Assembly: GCA_039808025.1 (NCBI GenBank)
Contig: JBDHSK010000004.1
Coordinates: 1 to 64,000 of the forward strand
Length of the DNA: 64,000 bases
Reading direction: 5' to 3'
Source: Sandaracinobacteroides sp039808025
Lineage (GTDB): Bacteria; Pseudomonadota; Alphaproteobacteria; Sphingomonadales; Sphingomonadaceae
Shown here: piece after piece, positions 25,091 to 33,409 of the stretch
How positions within the stretch are numbered: the first letter of the stretch is position 1
How the letters are laid out: each line of letters begins with the position of its first letter
Position numbers and translations under genes: made by a program
Notes under the pieces: model-generated
Told to the model about the DNA's origin: nothing
Databases searched by the model: none
Seen by the model: the letters and a program-made list of their open reading frames with translations, nothing else

Positions 25091-25540
25091 TTACTGTTCC
25101 TCGTTCTCGGGCGTTTGCAGCAGGTGCGCGCGGGTATCGCCCATCAGGTCGATGGGTCCGTAGGCACGCTCGGTGAAATGCCATGCCCCGTCGATCACGG
25201 CGAAGCGATCATGGTAGGTGCCACTGGCGATGACCTGCAGCGGCAGGCCCGGGGCAGCCTGCAGCAGGGTCCAGGTCGACCGGCAGCTGGCCGTCAGACC
25301 ATCATCGGCCAGCGTGATGATCGGGTTGGTAGTCACATGCCGGGTCAGTGGCCGCCCGTCATAGAGCCGCACCCATTGCCGCCACATGGCGGTGATCGCC
25401 TCCGTACCGGCCACCCGCTGCCCGCCGGCGATCAGCGCGCCATGGCCGAACAGCGCGGCAGCCGCTGCGAAATCGCCCTGATCGAACGCCTCGGCATAGC
25501 GATACAGCAGGTTGGGAATGGCGATGGAGGGGTTGGGCAT
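25091..25540 (-). CDS. SnoaL-like domain protein
   Basis: The 149-residue product (ATG 25540) is a single cone-shaped NTF2/SnoaL-like domain: LLYRYAEAFDQGDFAAAAALF, AITAMWRQWVRLYD, RHVTTNPIITL and the C-terminal WHFTERAYGPIDLMGD. Related folds include ketosteroid isomerase and polyketide cyclases. The isomerase would be tempting here, but this family's members in catabolic operons are mostly uncharacterised and I do not see a conserved Tyr/Asp active site I can vouch for. It lies between the fadA6-like and Rv3548c-like genes, eight bases after fadA6. Confidence 0.8.
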   Translation of the reverse strand: MPNPSIAIPNLLYRYAEAFDQGDFAAAAALFGHGALIAGGQRVAGTEAITAMWRQWVRLYDGRPLTRHVTTNPIITLADDGLTASCRSTWTLLQAAPGLPLQVIASGTYHDRFAVIDGAWHFTERAYGPIDLMGDTRAHLLQTPENEEQ

Positions 25541-25548
25541 CACGCCGG

Positions 25549-26700
25549 TCAGAGCCGCTCGATGATCGTTACATTGGCCTGGCCGCCCCCTTCGCACATG
25601 GTCTGCAGGCCATAGCGGCCGCCGGTGCGTTCAAGGGCGTTGAGCAGAGTCGTCATCAGGCGCGCCCCGGTGGCGCCCAGCGGGTGACCAAGGGCGATGG
25701 CGCCGCCATGCACATTCACCTTCTCATGGGGAATCCCCAGTTCCTTCATCCATGCCATGGGGATGCTGGCAAAGGCCTCGTTGCACTCGAACAGGTCGAT
25801 GTCGGCCACCGTCATGCCGGCGCGCTGCAGGGCGTGGCGGGTGGCGGGAATGGGGGCGGTCAGCATCCACACAGGATCATCTGCGCGCACCGACATGTGG
25901 TGCACCCGGGCGCGCGGCTTCAGGCCGTGTTCGCGCACGGCCCGTTCCGAGGCGATCAGCATCGCGGCCGCCCCATCGCAGTTCTGGCTGGCGACTCCAG
26001 CCGTCACCACGCCACCTTCCTGCACCGTCTTCAGGGCCGCCAGCCCTTCCAGCGTGGTGGTGGGGCGGATGGTTTCATCGTGTGACAGCCCGGCCAGCGG
26101 CGCGATCTCGTTGCTGAACCAGCCGGCATCGGTGGCCGCCTGAGCGCGCTGGTGGCTTTCCAGAGCGAAAGCCTCCATCGCCTCGCGGCTGATCTGCCAC
26201 TTTCCGGCAATCATCTCGGCCGAGTTGATCTGGTTCAGCAACCCGTCGCCATAGCGGTCCCTCCACCCTTGTGACCCGGTGAACGGATCGCCAAAGCCAT
26301 AGGGCTCACCGGCGGTCATTGCCGCCGAAATCGGAATGGCGTTCATCGCCTGGCTGCCGCCCGCCACCACCAGATCCTGGGTGCCCGACATCACGCCCTG
26401 CGCGGCAAAATGCACGGCCTGCTGCGATGATCCGCACTGACGGTCGATGGTGGTGCCCGGCACATGCTGGGGCAGGCCCGCCACCAGCCAGGCGGTGCGG
26501 CCGATATCGCCGGCCTGCGGGCCGATGGTATCGCAGCAGCCCCACACCACATCATCAACCAGCGCCGGGTCGATGCCGGAGCGCGCGATCAGCGCCTTGA
26601 TCGGGTGGGCGGCAAGGTCAGCCGGGTGAATGGCGGCAAGGCTTCCCTTCTTGCGGCCGATCGGGCTGCGGACGGCATCGATGATATAGGCTTCGGGCAT
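25549..26700 (-). CDS. fadA6: FadA6-like thiolase of HIP degradation
   Basis: The 383-residue thiolase has nucleophile Cys89 in TIDRQCGSSQQAVHF, NEAFA, GHPLGATGARL and the C-terminal QTMCEGGGQANVTIIERL. Segments such as IHPADL, GCCDTIGPQAGDI, GKWQISREAMEAFALESHQR and RARVHHMSVRADDPVWMLT are those I recall from M. tuberculosis FadA6 (Rv3556c). That enzyme thiolyses a late product of steroid ring C opening. It sits in the operon 23 bases after the short acyl-CoA dehydrogenase gene. Confidence 0.85.
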   Translation of the reverse strand: MPEAYIIDAVRSPIGRKKGSLAAIHPADLAAHPIKALIARSGIDPALVDDVVWGCCDTIGPQAGDIGRTAWLVAGLPQHVPGTTIDRQCGSSQQAVHFAAQGVMSGTQDLVVAGGSQAMNAIPISAAMTAGEPYGFGDPFTGSQGWRDRYGDGLLNQINSAEMIAGKWQISREAMEAFALESHQRAQAATDAGWFSNEIAPLAGLSHDETIRPTTTLEGLAALKTVQEGGVVTAGVASQNCDGAAAMLIASERAVREHGLKPRARVHHMSVRADDPVWMLTAPIPATRHALQRAGMTVADIDLFECNEAFASIPMAWMKELGIPHEKVNVHGGAIALGHPLGATGARLMTTLLNALERTGGRYGLQTMCEGGGQANVTIIERL

Positions 26701-26722
26701 GGTCGGTCCTGCTGCTGTGCGT

Positions 26723-27718
26723 TCAATCGGGGGTGAAGGTGTTGGAGGGGCCGATCGGCAGGGTTCCGCCCGTCACGCCGGCGCTGATGCGGCGCAGGTG
26801 GAAGTTGCGGTCTCCCCAGGCGCCCGCCAGCGCCCAGCTGCGCTTCATCCAGAAGTGCAGGTCGACTTCATAGGTATAGCCCATCGCCCCGTGCACCTGA
26901 ATGGCGGTTTCCGCAGTGGCGATGGCGGCATCGGTTGCCGCCAGCTTGGCGTGGCTGACATGGAAAGCTGCCGTGGCGAGGCCATCTTGCTGCGCCTGGG
27001 CCGCCCGCAGCAGAACCGGCTTTGCAAACTCGATGCGCACCGCCGCCGTTGCCAGATGATGCTTCACGGCCTGGAAGCTGCCGATCGGCTGGCCGAACTG
27101 GCGGCGCTGGGTGGCATAGTCCACCGCCATCTTCAGCATGGTGTCGGCAAGGCCGATCAACTGCCCGGCCGTCATCAGCACCCCGAGGTCGAGCAGCCGG
27201 TCGTCGGCAGCCACCGCCGGCGTCGCAAACAACCGCCGCAGCGGATCGACCGAGGCAATCGCCGCCGGTGCCGGCGGCACGTCTTTCACGCCACCACCCC
27301 CGATCAGCGCATCGGCCAGATCAAGGTCGGCCACCCATGGGTTGGCAGGGTGGGCAAGCGCCACCAGTGCGTCTCCGGCGGCAATTCGGGCCAGCCAGTC
27401 ACCGGCTACCGCCGGGTGCGATGCCAGCCACGGGGCGGCAATCAGCGCCGTGTCGGCAACCGGGTCGGCGACACAGGCGCGCCCCAGCTCCATCGCCACC
27501 AGTGCGCCCGTCACCAGATCAAGGCCCAGCCCGCCGTCGGCCTCGGGCACCAGCAGCGCCGGCAGACCCATTTCCACCAGCTTGCGCCGCAGCGCCTCGG
27601 GCCTTGGGTTGCCATCGAGCTGGCGCACCGTCTCGACGCCATGTTCGGCGCCAAGAAAGTCGCGGATGCCGTCGATCAGCGCCTGCTGGTCGGCAGAGAT
27701 ACGAAAGTCCATCGCCAT
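26723..27718 (-). CDS. Acyl-CoA dehydrogenase, short subunit (FadE32-like)
   Basis: The ATG at 27718 overlaps the stop of the preceding gene by one base (TAATG); the Met two codons later is an alternative. The 331-residue product is shorter than a normal 380-residue acyl-CoA dehydrogenase, with a divergent middle domain (about 120-190) but a conserved C-terminal half (YATQRRQFGQPIGSFQAVKH, AIQVHGAMGYTYEVDLHFWM). Steroid-degrading actinobacteria have alpha2-beta2 acyl-CoA dehydrogenases built from a long and a short gene side by side. This gene and its upstream neighbour have that architecture, matching the FadE31/FadE32 pair best as I recall. Confidence 0.84.
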   Translation of the reverse strand: MAMDFRISADQQALIDGIRDFLGAEHGVETVRQLDGNPRPEALRRKLVEMGLPALLVPEADGGLGLDLVTGALVAMELGRACVADPVADTALIAAPWLASHPAVAGDWLARIAAGDALVALAHPANPWVADLDLADALIGGGGVKDVPPAPAAIASVDPLRRLFATPAVAADDRLLDLGVLMTAGQLIGLADTMLKMAVDYATQRRQFGQPIGSFQAVKHHLATAAVRIEFAKPVLLRAAQAQQDGLATAAFHVSHAKLAATDAAIATAETAIQVHGAMGYTYEVDLHFWMKRSWALAGAWGDRNFHLRRISAGVTGGTLPIGPSNTFTPD

Positions 27719-28869
27719 TACCTCGGCAGGCCGAGCAGCCGCTCGGCGATGATGTTGCGCTGGATCTCGTTCGACCCGGCATAGATCGGGCCCGACAGCG
27801 AGAAGATATAGCCATCGAGCCAGCTGTTGACGGCGCCATCGCCAAGCTGGCGCAGTTCCGCCCCCGCCCCCAGAATCTGCATGGCGGTGCGGTGCATGGC
27901 ACGATCGAGCTCCGACCAGAAGATCTTGTTGAGGCTGGCCTCGGCGCCGATGTGGCCGCCGGCCATGATGCGCGACGCCACGGCATAGGTATTGTAGGCA
28001 TAGGCCTGCGCATCCATCCACGCCTGCGTCACTGCCTCCTCGACAGCGGGGGCAAGACTGTCGCGGTGCTGGTTGAACAACGCCACCAGCCGGGCAGCCG
28101 TCGCCTGGAACCGCCCCGGAGAGCGCAGCATCAACCCCCTTTCAAAACCCGCCGTCGCCATCGCCACGTTCCAGCCCTCGCCCTCGCCGGCGATGCGATT
28201 GGCAACCGGCACCCGCACGTCATCGAAGAACAGCTCGGCAAAGCCGGGGTCGCCATGCAGCTGGCGGATCGGCCGGCGGGTAACGCCGGGGCTGTTCAGG
28301 TCGAACAGAATGAACGACAGGCCCTTGTGGCGGCTCGACTCCGGGTCGGTGCGGAACAGCCCGAACCCCCAGTCGGCAAAGGCGGCACGGCTCGACCAGG
28401 TTTTCTGCCCCGACAGCACATAATGATCGCCGTCGCGGGTGGCCCTGGCAGTGATGGCGGCCATGTCCGAGCCGGCGTTCGGCTCTGACCAGGCCTGCGC
28501 CCAGATCACTTCGCCGCGCGCCATCGGCGGCAGGAAGCGCGCCTTCTGCTCGTCGGTTCCGAACTCCATGATGGTGGGGCCAAGCAGGAAGATGCCGTTC
28601 TGGTTGGCGCGCAATGGCGCCCCGGCGGCCCAATATTCCTCCTCGAAGATCAGCCACTGGATAAGGTCGAGGCCGCGGCCGCCATAGTCCACTGGCCAGG
28701 TCACCATCCCCCAGTTGCCGCTTGCCAGCTTGCGCTCCCACGCCACATGCTGGTGGAACCCTTCCTCGCACTCAAGCGTAACAAGGGGGCCCTCGGGCAG
28801 GTTGGCCTTCAGCCACGCCCGCACCTCGGCGCGGAAGGCCTGTTGTTCCGCTGTATAGCCAATATCCAT
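27718..28869 (-). CDS. Acyl-CoA dehydrogenase, long subunit (FadE31-like)
   Basis: The 383-residue flavoprotein shows VIWAQAWSEPNAGSDMA (FAD-binding), GQKTWSSRAAFADWGFGLFR and the C-terminal SLSGPIYAGSNEIQRNIIAE. These wordings are close to what I recall of M. tuberculosis FadE31. At the position where classic enzymes carry the catalytic Glu (Y-E-G), this protein has Y-A-G, so the base must come from another position or from the partner subunit, as in ChsE-type heteromers. It is coupled to the hydrolase gene upstream and to the short subunit downstream by one-base overlaps. Confidence 0.86.
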   Translation of the reverse strand: MDIGYTAEQQAFRAEVRAWLKANLPEGPLVTLECEEGFHQHVAWERKLASGNWGMVTWPVDYGGRGLDLIQWLIFEEEYWAAGAPLRANQNGIFLLGPTIMEFGTDEQKARFLPPMARGEVIWAQAWSEPNAGSDMAAITARATRDGDHYVLSGQKTWSSRAAFADWGFGLFRTDPESSRHKGLSFILFDLNSPGVTRRPIRQLHGDPGFAELFFDDVRVPVANRIAGEGEGWNVAMATAGFERGLMLRSPGRFQATAARLVALFNQHRDSLAPAVEEAVTQAWMDAQAYAYNTYAVASRIMAGGHIGAEASLNKIFWSELDRAMHRTAMQILGAGAELRQLGDGAVNSWLDGYIFSLSGPIYAGSNEIQRNIIAERLLGLPR

Positions 28870-29618
28870 CAGAATTCCGCCGCCTTGCCGGTTGCCACGA
28901 AGGCGTCGCGCGCCTTCTGCGAATCTTCGTGCATGTACATTTCAAGGGTAAAGCCCTGTTCCCAGCGATAGCCGCGATCGACATCGCGCGGCTCAAGGCC
29001 GTTCAGCGCCTCCTTGGCGATCACAAGTGCCTTGCGGCTCTTGCCGGCGACCACCCCACAAAAAGCCCGCGCCTGCGCCTCCAGCTCGTCGCGCGGAACC
29101 ACTTTCTCTACCGCTCCCAGCCGATAGGCCTCGGCAGCGGGAATATTGCCGCCGGTGAAAAAGGCAGCGCGCACCTTGTGCAGCGGCAGCATCCGCGACA
29201 GGTGGCTCGCCCCGCCCATCGCCCCGCGATCGACTTCGGGCAGCGAGAAATAGGCGTCGTCGGCGGCGATGATGGTATCCGAGGCACCGCAGATGCCGAT
29301 ACCGCCACCGATCACGAACTTGTGCACGGCGCTTACCACCGGCACCTCGCAGTCCCGGATGGCCTTGAAGGTCAGGTAGTTGCCACGGTTCAGCAGGGTG
29401 ATCCGCTCGGGGTGGGCCTGCATCTCCTTGATGTCGACGCCGCCGCAGAACCCCCGCCCCTCGGCGCGGATCAGCACCACATTGACCTCGGGGTTGCGCC
29501 CGGCGTCGGCGATGATCGCCGGCAGGCTGTTCCACGTGGTGCTGTCGAAGGCATTCACTGGCGGCACGTCGAAGACGATTTCAGCGATGCGGTTGGCAAC
29601 TGTCGTCGTGATCGGCAT
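28869..29618 (-). CDS. echA20: EchA20-like crotonase-fold hydrolase of HIP degradation
   Basis: The 249-residue crotonase-fold protein starts at 29618, overlapping the ipdC stop by one base. It carries VPPVNAF, RAEGRGFCGGVDIKEMQ, FVIGGGIGICGASD, PEVDRGAMGGASHLSRM and QGFTLEMYM, which I recall in nearly the same wording from M. tuberculosis EchA20 (Rv3550). EchA20 opens steroid ring D by hydrolysing the beta-diketone intermediate, ahead of IpdAB, which opens ring C. The neighbouring ipdA, ipdB and ipdC homologs make the assignment strong. Confidence 0.86.
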   Translation of the reverse strand: MPITTTVANRIAEIVFDVPPVNAFDSTTWNSLPAIIADAGRNPEVNVVLIRAEGRGFCGGVDIKEMQAHPERITLLNRGNYLTFKAIRDCEVPVVSAVHKFVIGGGIGICGASDTIIAADDAYFSLPEVDRGAMGGASHLSRMLPLHKVRAAFFTGGNIPAAEAYRLGAVEKVVPRDELEAQARAFCGVVAGKSRKALVIAKEALNGLEPRDVDRGYRWEQGFTLEMYMHEDSQKARDAFVATGKAAEF

Positions 29619-30718
29619 CAGGCGACCCTTTCCCCCGGTGTCTGCGTTGTTCCCGCTGTTGCCGCCAGCGCGGAAAGCCGCGCCCGCGCCCCTGCCTCGA
29701 TCTCTGCGAGCAGGCTGGCGCACGTCGGCAGGTCGCCCAGGCGGCCCGCCACCATCCCGGTGGCCATCACGCCATTGTCGGCGTCGCCTTCCACCACGGC
29801 GCGGCGGATCATCATCGGCGCAGCCGCCGCCATCATCGCCTGCGGCAGCGACAGCCCGCCGTGCGAAGTCATTCCCCGGGCGGTGGCGATGATCTCGCTC
29901 CACGAGGCTCCAGAGGCGCGCTTCATTGCCAGCCCCGCCTCGATGGCGCGCCGCCACATGGCGATGCGGCCCGAGCGTTCAATACGGTCGACGGCGCGGT
30001 TGCGGATCATCCGCTGCGGCATGCCGTCGATACGGGTGGAAACCAGAATGTCGTCGGTGCCGGCCTTCACATAGCGGGCCTTTACGGCGGCCGGCGGTGG
30101 GCTTTCGGCGGTCATCAGGAAGCGGCTGCCCATGGCAATACCCACGGCGCCATAGGCAAGCGCCGCCGCCAGCCCGCGCCCGTCACCGAACCCGCCCGCT
30201 GCCACCACCGGCAGCTGCACGGCATCGAGCACCTGCGGCAGCAGGATAGTTGACGGCACCGAGCCGGTGTGGCCGCCGCCTTCACCGCCCTGCACCACCA
30301 CCATGTCGCAGCCCAGCTCCGCCATCTTGCGGGCGTGCTTCACTGCCCCCACCGTCGGGATGCACAGAATTCCGGCATCGCGGAAACGGCCGATCATCTT
30401 CGCGTCGGGGCCACGCCCGAAGGATACCGCCCGCACCCGGTCACGATTGCCAAGAATGATCTCGACAATCTCGGCCGCCCCCGGCTGGAACATGTGGAAA
30501 TTCACCCCGAACGGCTGCGCCGTGCCCTCGCGCACCGCTGCAATTGCCGTCGTCAGTTCCGCCGGAGTCATCACCGCGCCTGCCAGAAAGCCGAAGGCGC
30601 CGGCATTGCTTGAGGCAATGACCAGTGGCGGGGTGGCGATCCAGCCCATCGCCGTCTGGATCACCGGCAGCCGGCAGCCCAGACGCTCGGTCAGGATGGT
30701 GCGCAGCGGGTCGCTCAT
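29618..30718 (-). CDS. ipdC: IpdC-like flavin oxidoreductase (nitronate monooxygenase family)
   Basis: This 366-residue TIM-barrel flavoprotein has VIQTAMGWIATPPLV, IPTVGAVKHARKMAELG, VVQGGEGGGHTG (phosphate-binding), VAAGGFGDGRGLAAAL and AMGSRFLMTAESP. The protein belongs to the nitronate monooxygenase/2-enoyl reductase fold and resembles M. tuberculosis IpdC (Rv3553), which works just before ring D opening in HIP catabolism. Automatic annotation would probably name it nitronate monooxygenase; the operon context argues against that function. It overlaps both neighbours (ATGA with the hydratase gene, TGATG with echA20). Confidence 0.86.
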   Translation of the reverse strand: MSDPLRTILTERLGCRLPVIQTAMGWIATPPLVIASSNAGAFGFLAGAVMTPAELTTAIAAVREGTAQPFGVNFHMFQPGAAEIVEIILGNRDRVRAVSFGRGPDAKMIGRFRDAGILCIPTVGAVKHARKMAELGCDMVVVQGGEGGGHTGSVPSTILLPQVLDAVQLPVVAAGGFGDGRGLAAALAYGAVGIAMGSRFLMTAESPPPAAVKARYVKAGTDDILVSTRIDGMPQRMIRNRAVDRIERSGRIAMWRRAIEAGLAMKRASGASWSEIIATARGMTSHGGLSLPQAMMAAAAPMMIRRAVVEGDADNGVMATGMVAGRLGDLPTCASLLAEIEAGARARLSALAATAGTTQTPGERVA

Positions 30719-31662
30719 GCCGGGCCCTTGCCCTTGTCTTTGTTCTTTGCAGCGGCCTTGTCGGCTGCCTGCGCCTGCTGGCGGTTGGCCTCGGCCATCG
30801 CCTTGCCGTCCATGCCACCCAGCACGTTGCCGGTGGTCAGGTCGTTCTGGGCATGGGCGAAATGGTGCATGTGGAACACCGCGTCCATGGCGGTGCGCTT
30901 GCCGCGCAGTTCCTCTACATGGTTCAGCGCCTGCTTGATCAGCCAGTTGCCCAGGCGCGGCCGGCTGGCGATCTCGTCGGCCACCGCCTTCACGTCGGCA
31001 TCCAGCCGCTCACGGGTCGACAACTGGTTTACCATACCGAACTGATAGGCGCGCTCGGCCGGCATCCGCCGCCCCAGATAGAGAAACTCCTTGGCGACGC
31101 GCGGCGGCAACTCGAAGCCATGGGCGAAATATTCCACACCGGGAATGCCCATGCGCGCCACCGGATCCTGAAAGAAGGCATCGTCGGTGGCGATGATCAG
31201 GTCGCACACCCAGGCCAGCATCAGCCCGCCGGCAATGCACCCGCCCTGCACGGCAGCGATCGTCGGCTTGGGGATATCGCGCCAGCGCCGGCACATGCCC
31301 AGATACACTTCCTGCTCGCGGGTATAGAGCAGTTCGGCCGCCGGCTTGTTCACATGGTCGGCCAGCAGGTGGGCGCGCCTGAAGCTTTTGTGCAGGTCGC
31401 GGCCCGGCGTGCCAATGTCGTGCCCGGCCGAGAAATGCTTGCCGGCACCGCGCAGCACGATCACCTTTACCGCATCGTCATCGACGGCCCGCTGGAAGGC
31501 GGCGTCGAGCGCATAGGTCATCTGGCTGTTCTGGGCGTTGTGAAACTGCGGCCGGTCCATCGTCACATAGGCGACGGCCCCGTCGGTTTCATACCGAACC
31601 GGGGTATCGGTTTCATAGACGATCTCGACCGCCTTTGGCTCGACGAGATCATCCATGCTCAT
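30715..31662 (-). CDS. Enoyl-CoA hydratase/isomerase family protein
   Basis: The 315-residue crotonase-fold protein shows VTMDRPQFHNAQNSQMTYAL, GAGKHFSAGHDIG and PTIAAVQGGCIAGGLMLAWV (oxyanion hole). It is about 50 residues longer than a minimal hydratase because of a helical region at the C terminus ending in a Lys/Ala-rich tail (KAAAKNKDKGKGPA). It lies between ipdB and ipdC, coupled to both by four-base overlaps, so it is expected to work in the same pathway. It is not the EchA20 counterpart, which is the next gene but one. Confidence 0.86.
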   Translation of the reverse strand: MSMDDLVEPKAVEIVYETDTPVRYETDGAVAYVTMDRPQFHNAQNSQMTYALDAAFQRAVDDDAVKVIVLRGAGKHFSAGHDIGTPGRDLHKSFRRAHLLADHVNKPAAELLYTREQEVYLGMCRRWRDIPKPTIAAVQGGCIAGGLMLAWVCDLIIATDDAFFQDPVARMGIPGVEYFAHGFELPPRVAKEFLYLGRRMPAERAYQFGMVNQLSTRERLDADVKAVADEIASRPRLGNWLIKQALNHVEELRGKRTAMDAVFHMHHFAHAQNDLTTGNVLGGMDGKAMAEANRQQAQAADKAAAKNKDKGKGPA

Positions 31663-32456
31663 TGCCCGTCTCCCTCGGCACGGGCCGGCGGGTTGCCCTT
31701 GATGACCGATGCCCTGATGTTGTGCGGATCGAGCCGGGCGATGATCGCCAGCTGCGCAGCATCGGGGATCGCCGTCTCGGTCAGGTCGTCGGCCACTTCG
31801 AGGGCAAAGCCGGTTGCCTCCTGCACCATCCCCACCGTCACTCCGGGGTGCAGCGAGATGATGCGGATGGCATTGTTCGTGCCGCCGAAATCCATGACGC
31901 AGAGGTTGGTGATGATGCGCCGCAGATCGACGCCGCTGAAATTGCCGCCCTTCACCCGCCGCTCCGGATTATAGCCGACACTCGACACCATATCGACTTC
32001 ACCCGGAACAAATACCCGCTGGCTGTGGGCGGGAATGAACATCGAGTTGATGTGATAAATGGAATTGCCGGGAAAGCCCCGGACGCCCAACATCTGCACC
32101 TTGGGCTTGTCGTGGCTGCCGCCCAGATACGAAAGGTTGGTCTGGCCGAAGCGGTCGATCTGGGTGGGGGTGACGATGGCATGCCGCCGTCCCGTCCACA
32201 CCGCCGCATCGAAAAAGCGCGAGAAGGGCAGATAGCCGGCCGCCTTGCGGTCGTCATAGCCGCGCGGGCCGATCGGCACCGGGTCTTCCACCAGGAACGC
32301 CTCGCCGTCGGTCATCATCAGCTCGGGCGAGTGGGTGCTCTTGGCAAGCCCCGCCCCCAGCCGCGGCACCGGGCCGATACCGGTTGCAATCACCTCGCCG
32401 CTGCCGCGAAACGCCTCCGCGCAGGCAAGGATGCACAGTTCCGCAAGCGTCGCCAT
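31659..32456 (-). CDS. ipdB: IpdB-like subunit of the steroid ring C hydrolase
   Basis: This 265-residue protein has the CoA-transferase beta fold and nearly the wording I recall from IpdB (Rv3552): ELCILACAEAFRGSGEVIAT, MTDGEAFLVEDP, FFDAAVWTGRRHAIVTPTQI, DRFGQTN, GVRGFPGNSIYH and ISLHPGVT. IpdAB is a CoA-transferase-like heteromer that hydrolyses the ring C beta-diketone (COCHEA-CoA) rather than transferring CoA. Start at 32456 overlaps the ipdA stop by one base. General annotation would call it CoA-transferase subunit beta. Confidence 0.9.
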   Translation of the reverse strand: MATLAELCILACAEAFRGSGEVIATGIGPVPRLGAGLAKSTHSPELMMTDGEAFLVEDPVPIGPRGYDDRKAAGYLPFSRFFDAAVWTGRRHAIVTPTQIDRFGQTNLSYLGGSHDKPKVQMLGVRGFPGNSIYHINSMFIPAHSQRVFVPGEVDMVSSVGYNPERRVKGGNFSGVDLRRIITNLCVMDFGGTNNAIRIISLHPGVTVGMVQEATGFALEVADDLTETAIPDAAQLAIIARLDPHNIRASVIKGNPPARAEGDGQ

Positions 32457-33343
32457 CAGAAGATCGGCAGCGGCAACGCCGCCACCGCCTCCGCTCCGCC
32501 AGCGCCCGCCAGATAGTTGGCCTCATCGGCACCGATCACCGCCTGCTGATAGGCCGGCCAGCCGCCCTCGGCGCCGGCTGCTGCCGCATAGGCCTTCAAT
32601 GCCGCCATGTCCCAGCCATAGCTTGGGGGCAGCGACGTCGGGTGGGCGCCATACGGGGCCTCGATCACTGCGTGCACGAAACAGCGCTCGACGATATTGG
32701 CGCGCGCGTCATCGGGATAGGCAAGGTCCATGCGTTCCACCACCTCCTCGGCTGAAACGAAGGTGCGCTTTGCCGCCCGCGCGAACCATTCGTCGTAATA
32801 GGTATCAGGCCCCAGCGCCTGGATGTTGCCGCGCGCATCGGCGCGATGCACGTGCAGCAAGGCGGCATCGAGCGGGATCGCCGGCATTGCCAGCAGCACC
32901 TCGCCATCGTCATAGGGCGATGTCACCATGCGGAAATCGCCATAGGTCGTCACATCGGTTCCCAACCCCACCCGGGTGGGCAGGAACGGCAGGCCCATGG
33001 CCGCCGCCTTCAGGCCCCACTGCAGCATCCCCTCGTCGAGTTCGAGGATATCCTGCCCCACGGTCTCGCGCACCTTGCGGAACCACGGCTCCAGCGGAAT
33101 GGCATCGAGCGAGACGAAGCCGAAGATCAGCTTCTTCACCTTGCCGGCGGCACACAGCATGCCGGCCTCGGGGCCGCCATAGCACACGATGGTCAGGTCT
33201 TTCAGCGACGAGCGCAGAATGGCGCGCACCAGCGCCATCGGCTTGCGGCGCGGGCCCCAGCCACCAACTCCGATCGTCATTCCGTCGCGCAGCGACGCAA
33301 TGAACTGATCCAAATCTATCCGCTTGTCAAAAACAGGCGTCAC
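32456..33343 (-). CDS. ipdA: IpdA-like subunit of the steroid ring C hydrolase
   Basis: A GTG at 33343, eight bases after GGAGGG, gives 295 residues starting TPVFDKRIDLDQFIASLRDG, matching the N terminus of known IpdA better than the longer open frame. Then come MTIGVGGWGPRRKPMALVRA, CYGGPEAGML, AGKVKKLIFGFVSLD, and ELDEGMLQWGLK at 101-112, close to where the catalytic Glu105 of the M. tuberculosis protein is reported. The subunit pairs with IpdB to open ring C. First gene of the 13-gene operon, with the regulon operator 75 bases upstream. Confidence 0.9.
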   Translation of the reverse strand: MTPVFDKRIDLDQFIASLRDGMTIGVGGWGPRRKPMALVRAILRSSLKDLTIVCYGGPEAGMLCAAGKVKKLIFGFVSLDAIPLEPWFRKVRETVGQDILELDEGMLQWGLKAAAMGLPFLPTRVGLGTDVTTYGDFRMVTSPYDDGEVLLAMPAIPLDAALLHVHRADARGNIQALGPDTYYDEWFARAAKRTFVSAEEVVERMDLAYPDDARANIVERCFVHAVIEAPYGAHPTSLPPSYGWDMAALKAYAAAAGAEGGWPAYQQAVIGADEANYLAGAGGAEAVAALPLPIF

Positions 33344-33409
33344 GCCGAAATCCCTCCGTACCGGCTGCTTCCGTCTTCCCCCAGATACGCTTTGCCACCA
33401 TTGCCCGTT

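Noticed and set aside
29528..29543. parS-like sequence TGTTCCACGTGGTGCT inside the echA20-like gene
   Set aside because: Only 13 of 16 positions match and the right arm is broken; it is probably chance coding sequence.
29618..30718. Nitronate monooxygenase as a literal function
   Set aside because: The fold is right, but placement between ipdB and echA20-like genes and close likeness to IpdC make a steroid-pathway role more probable.
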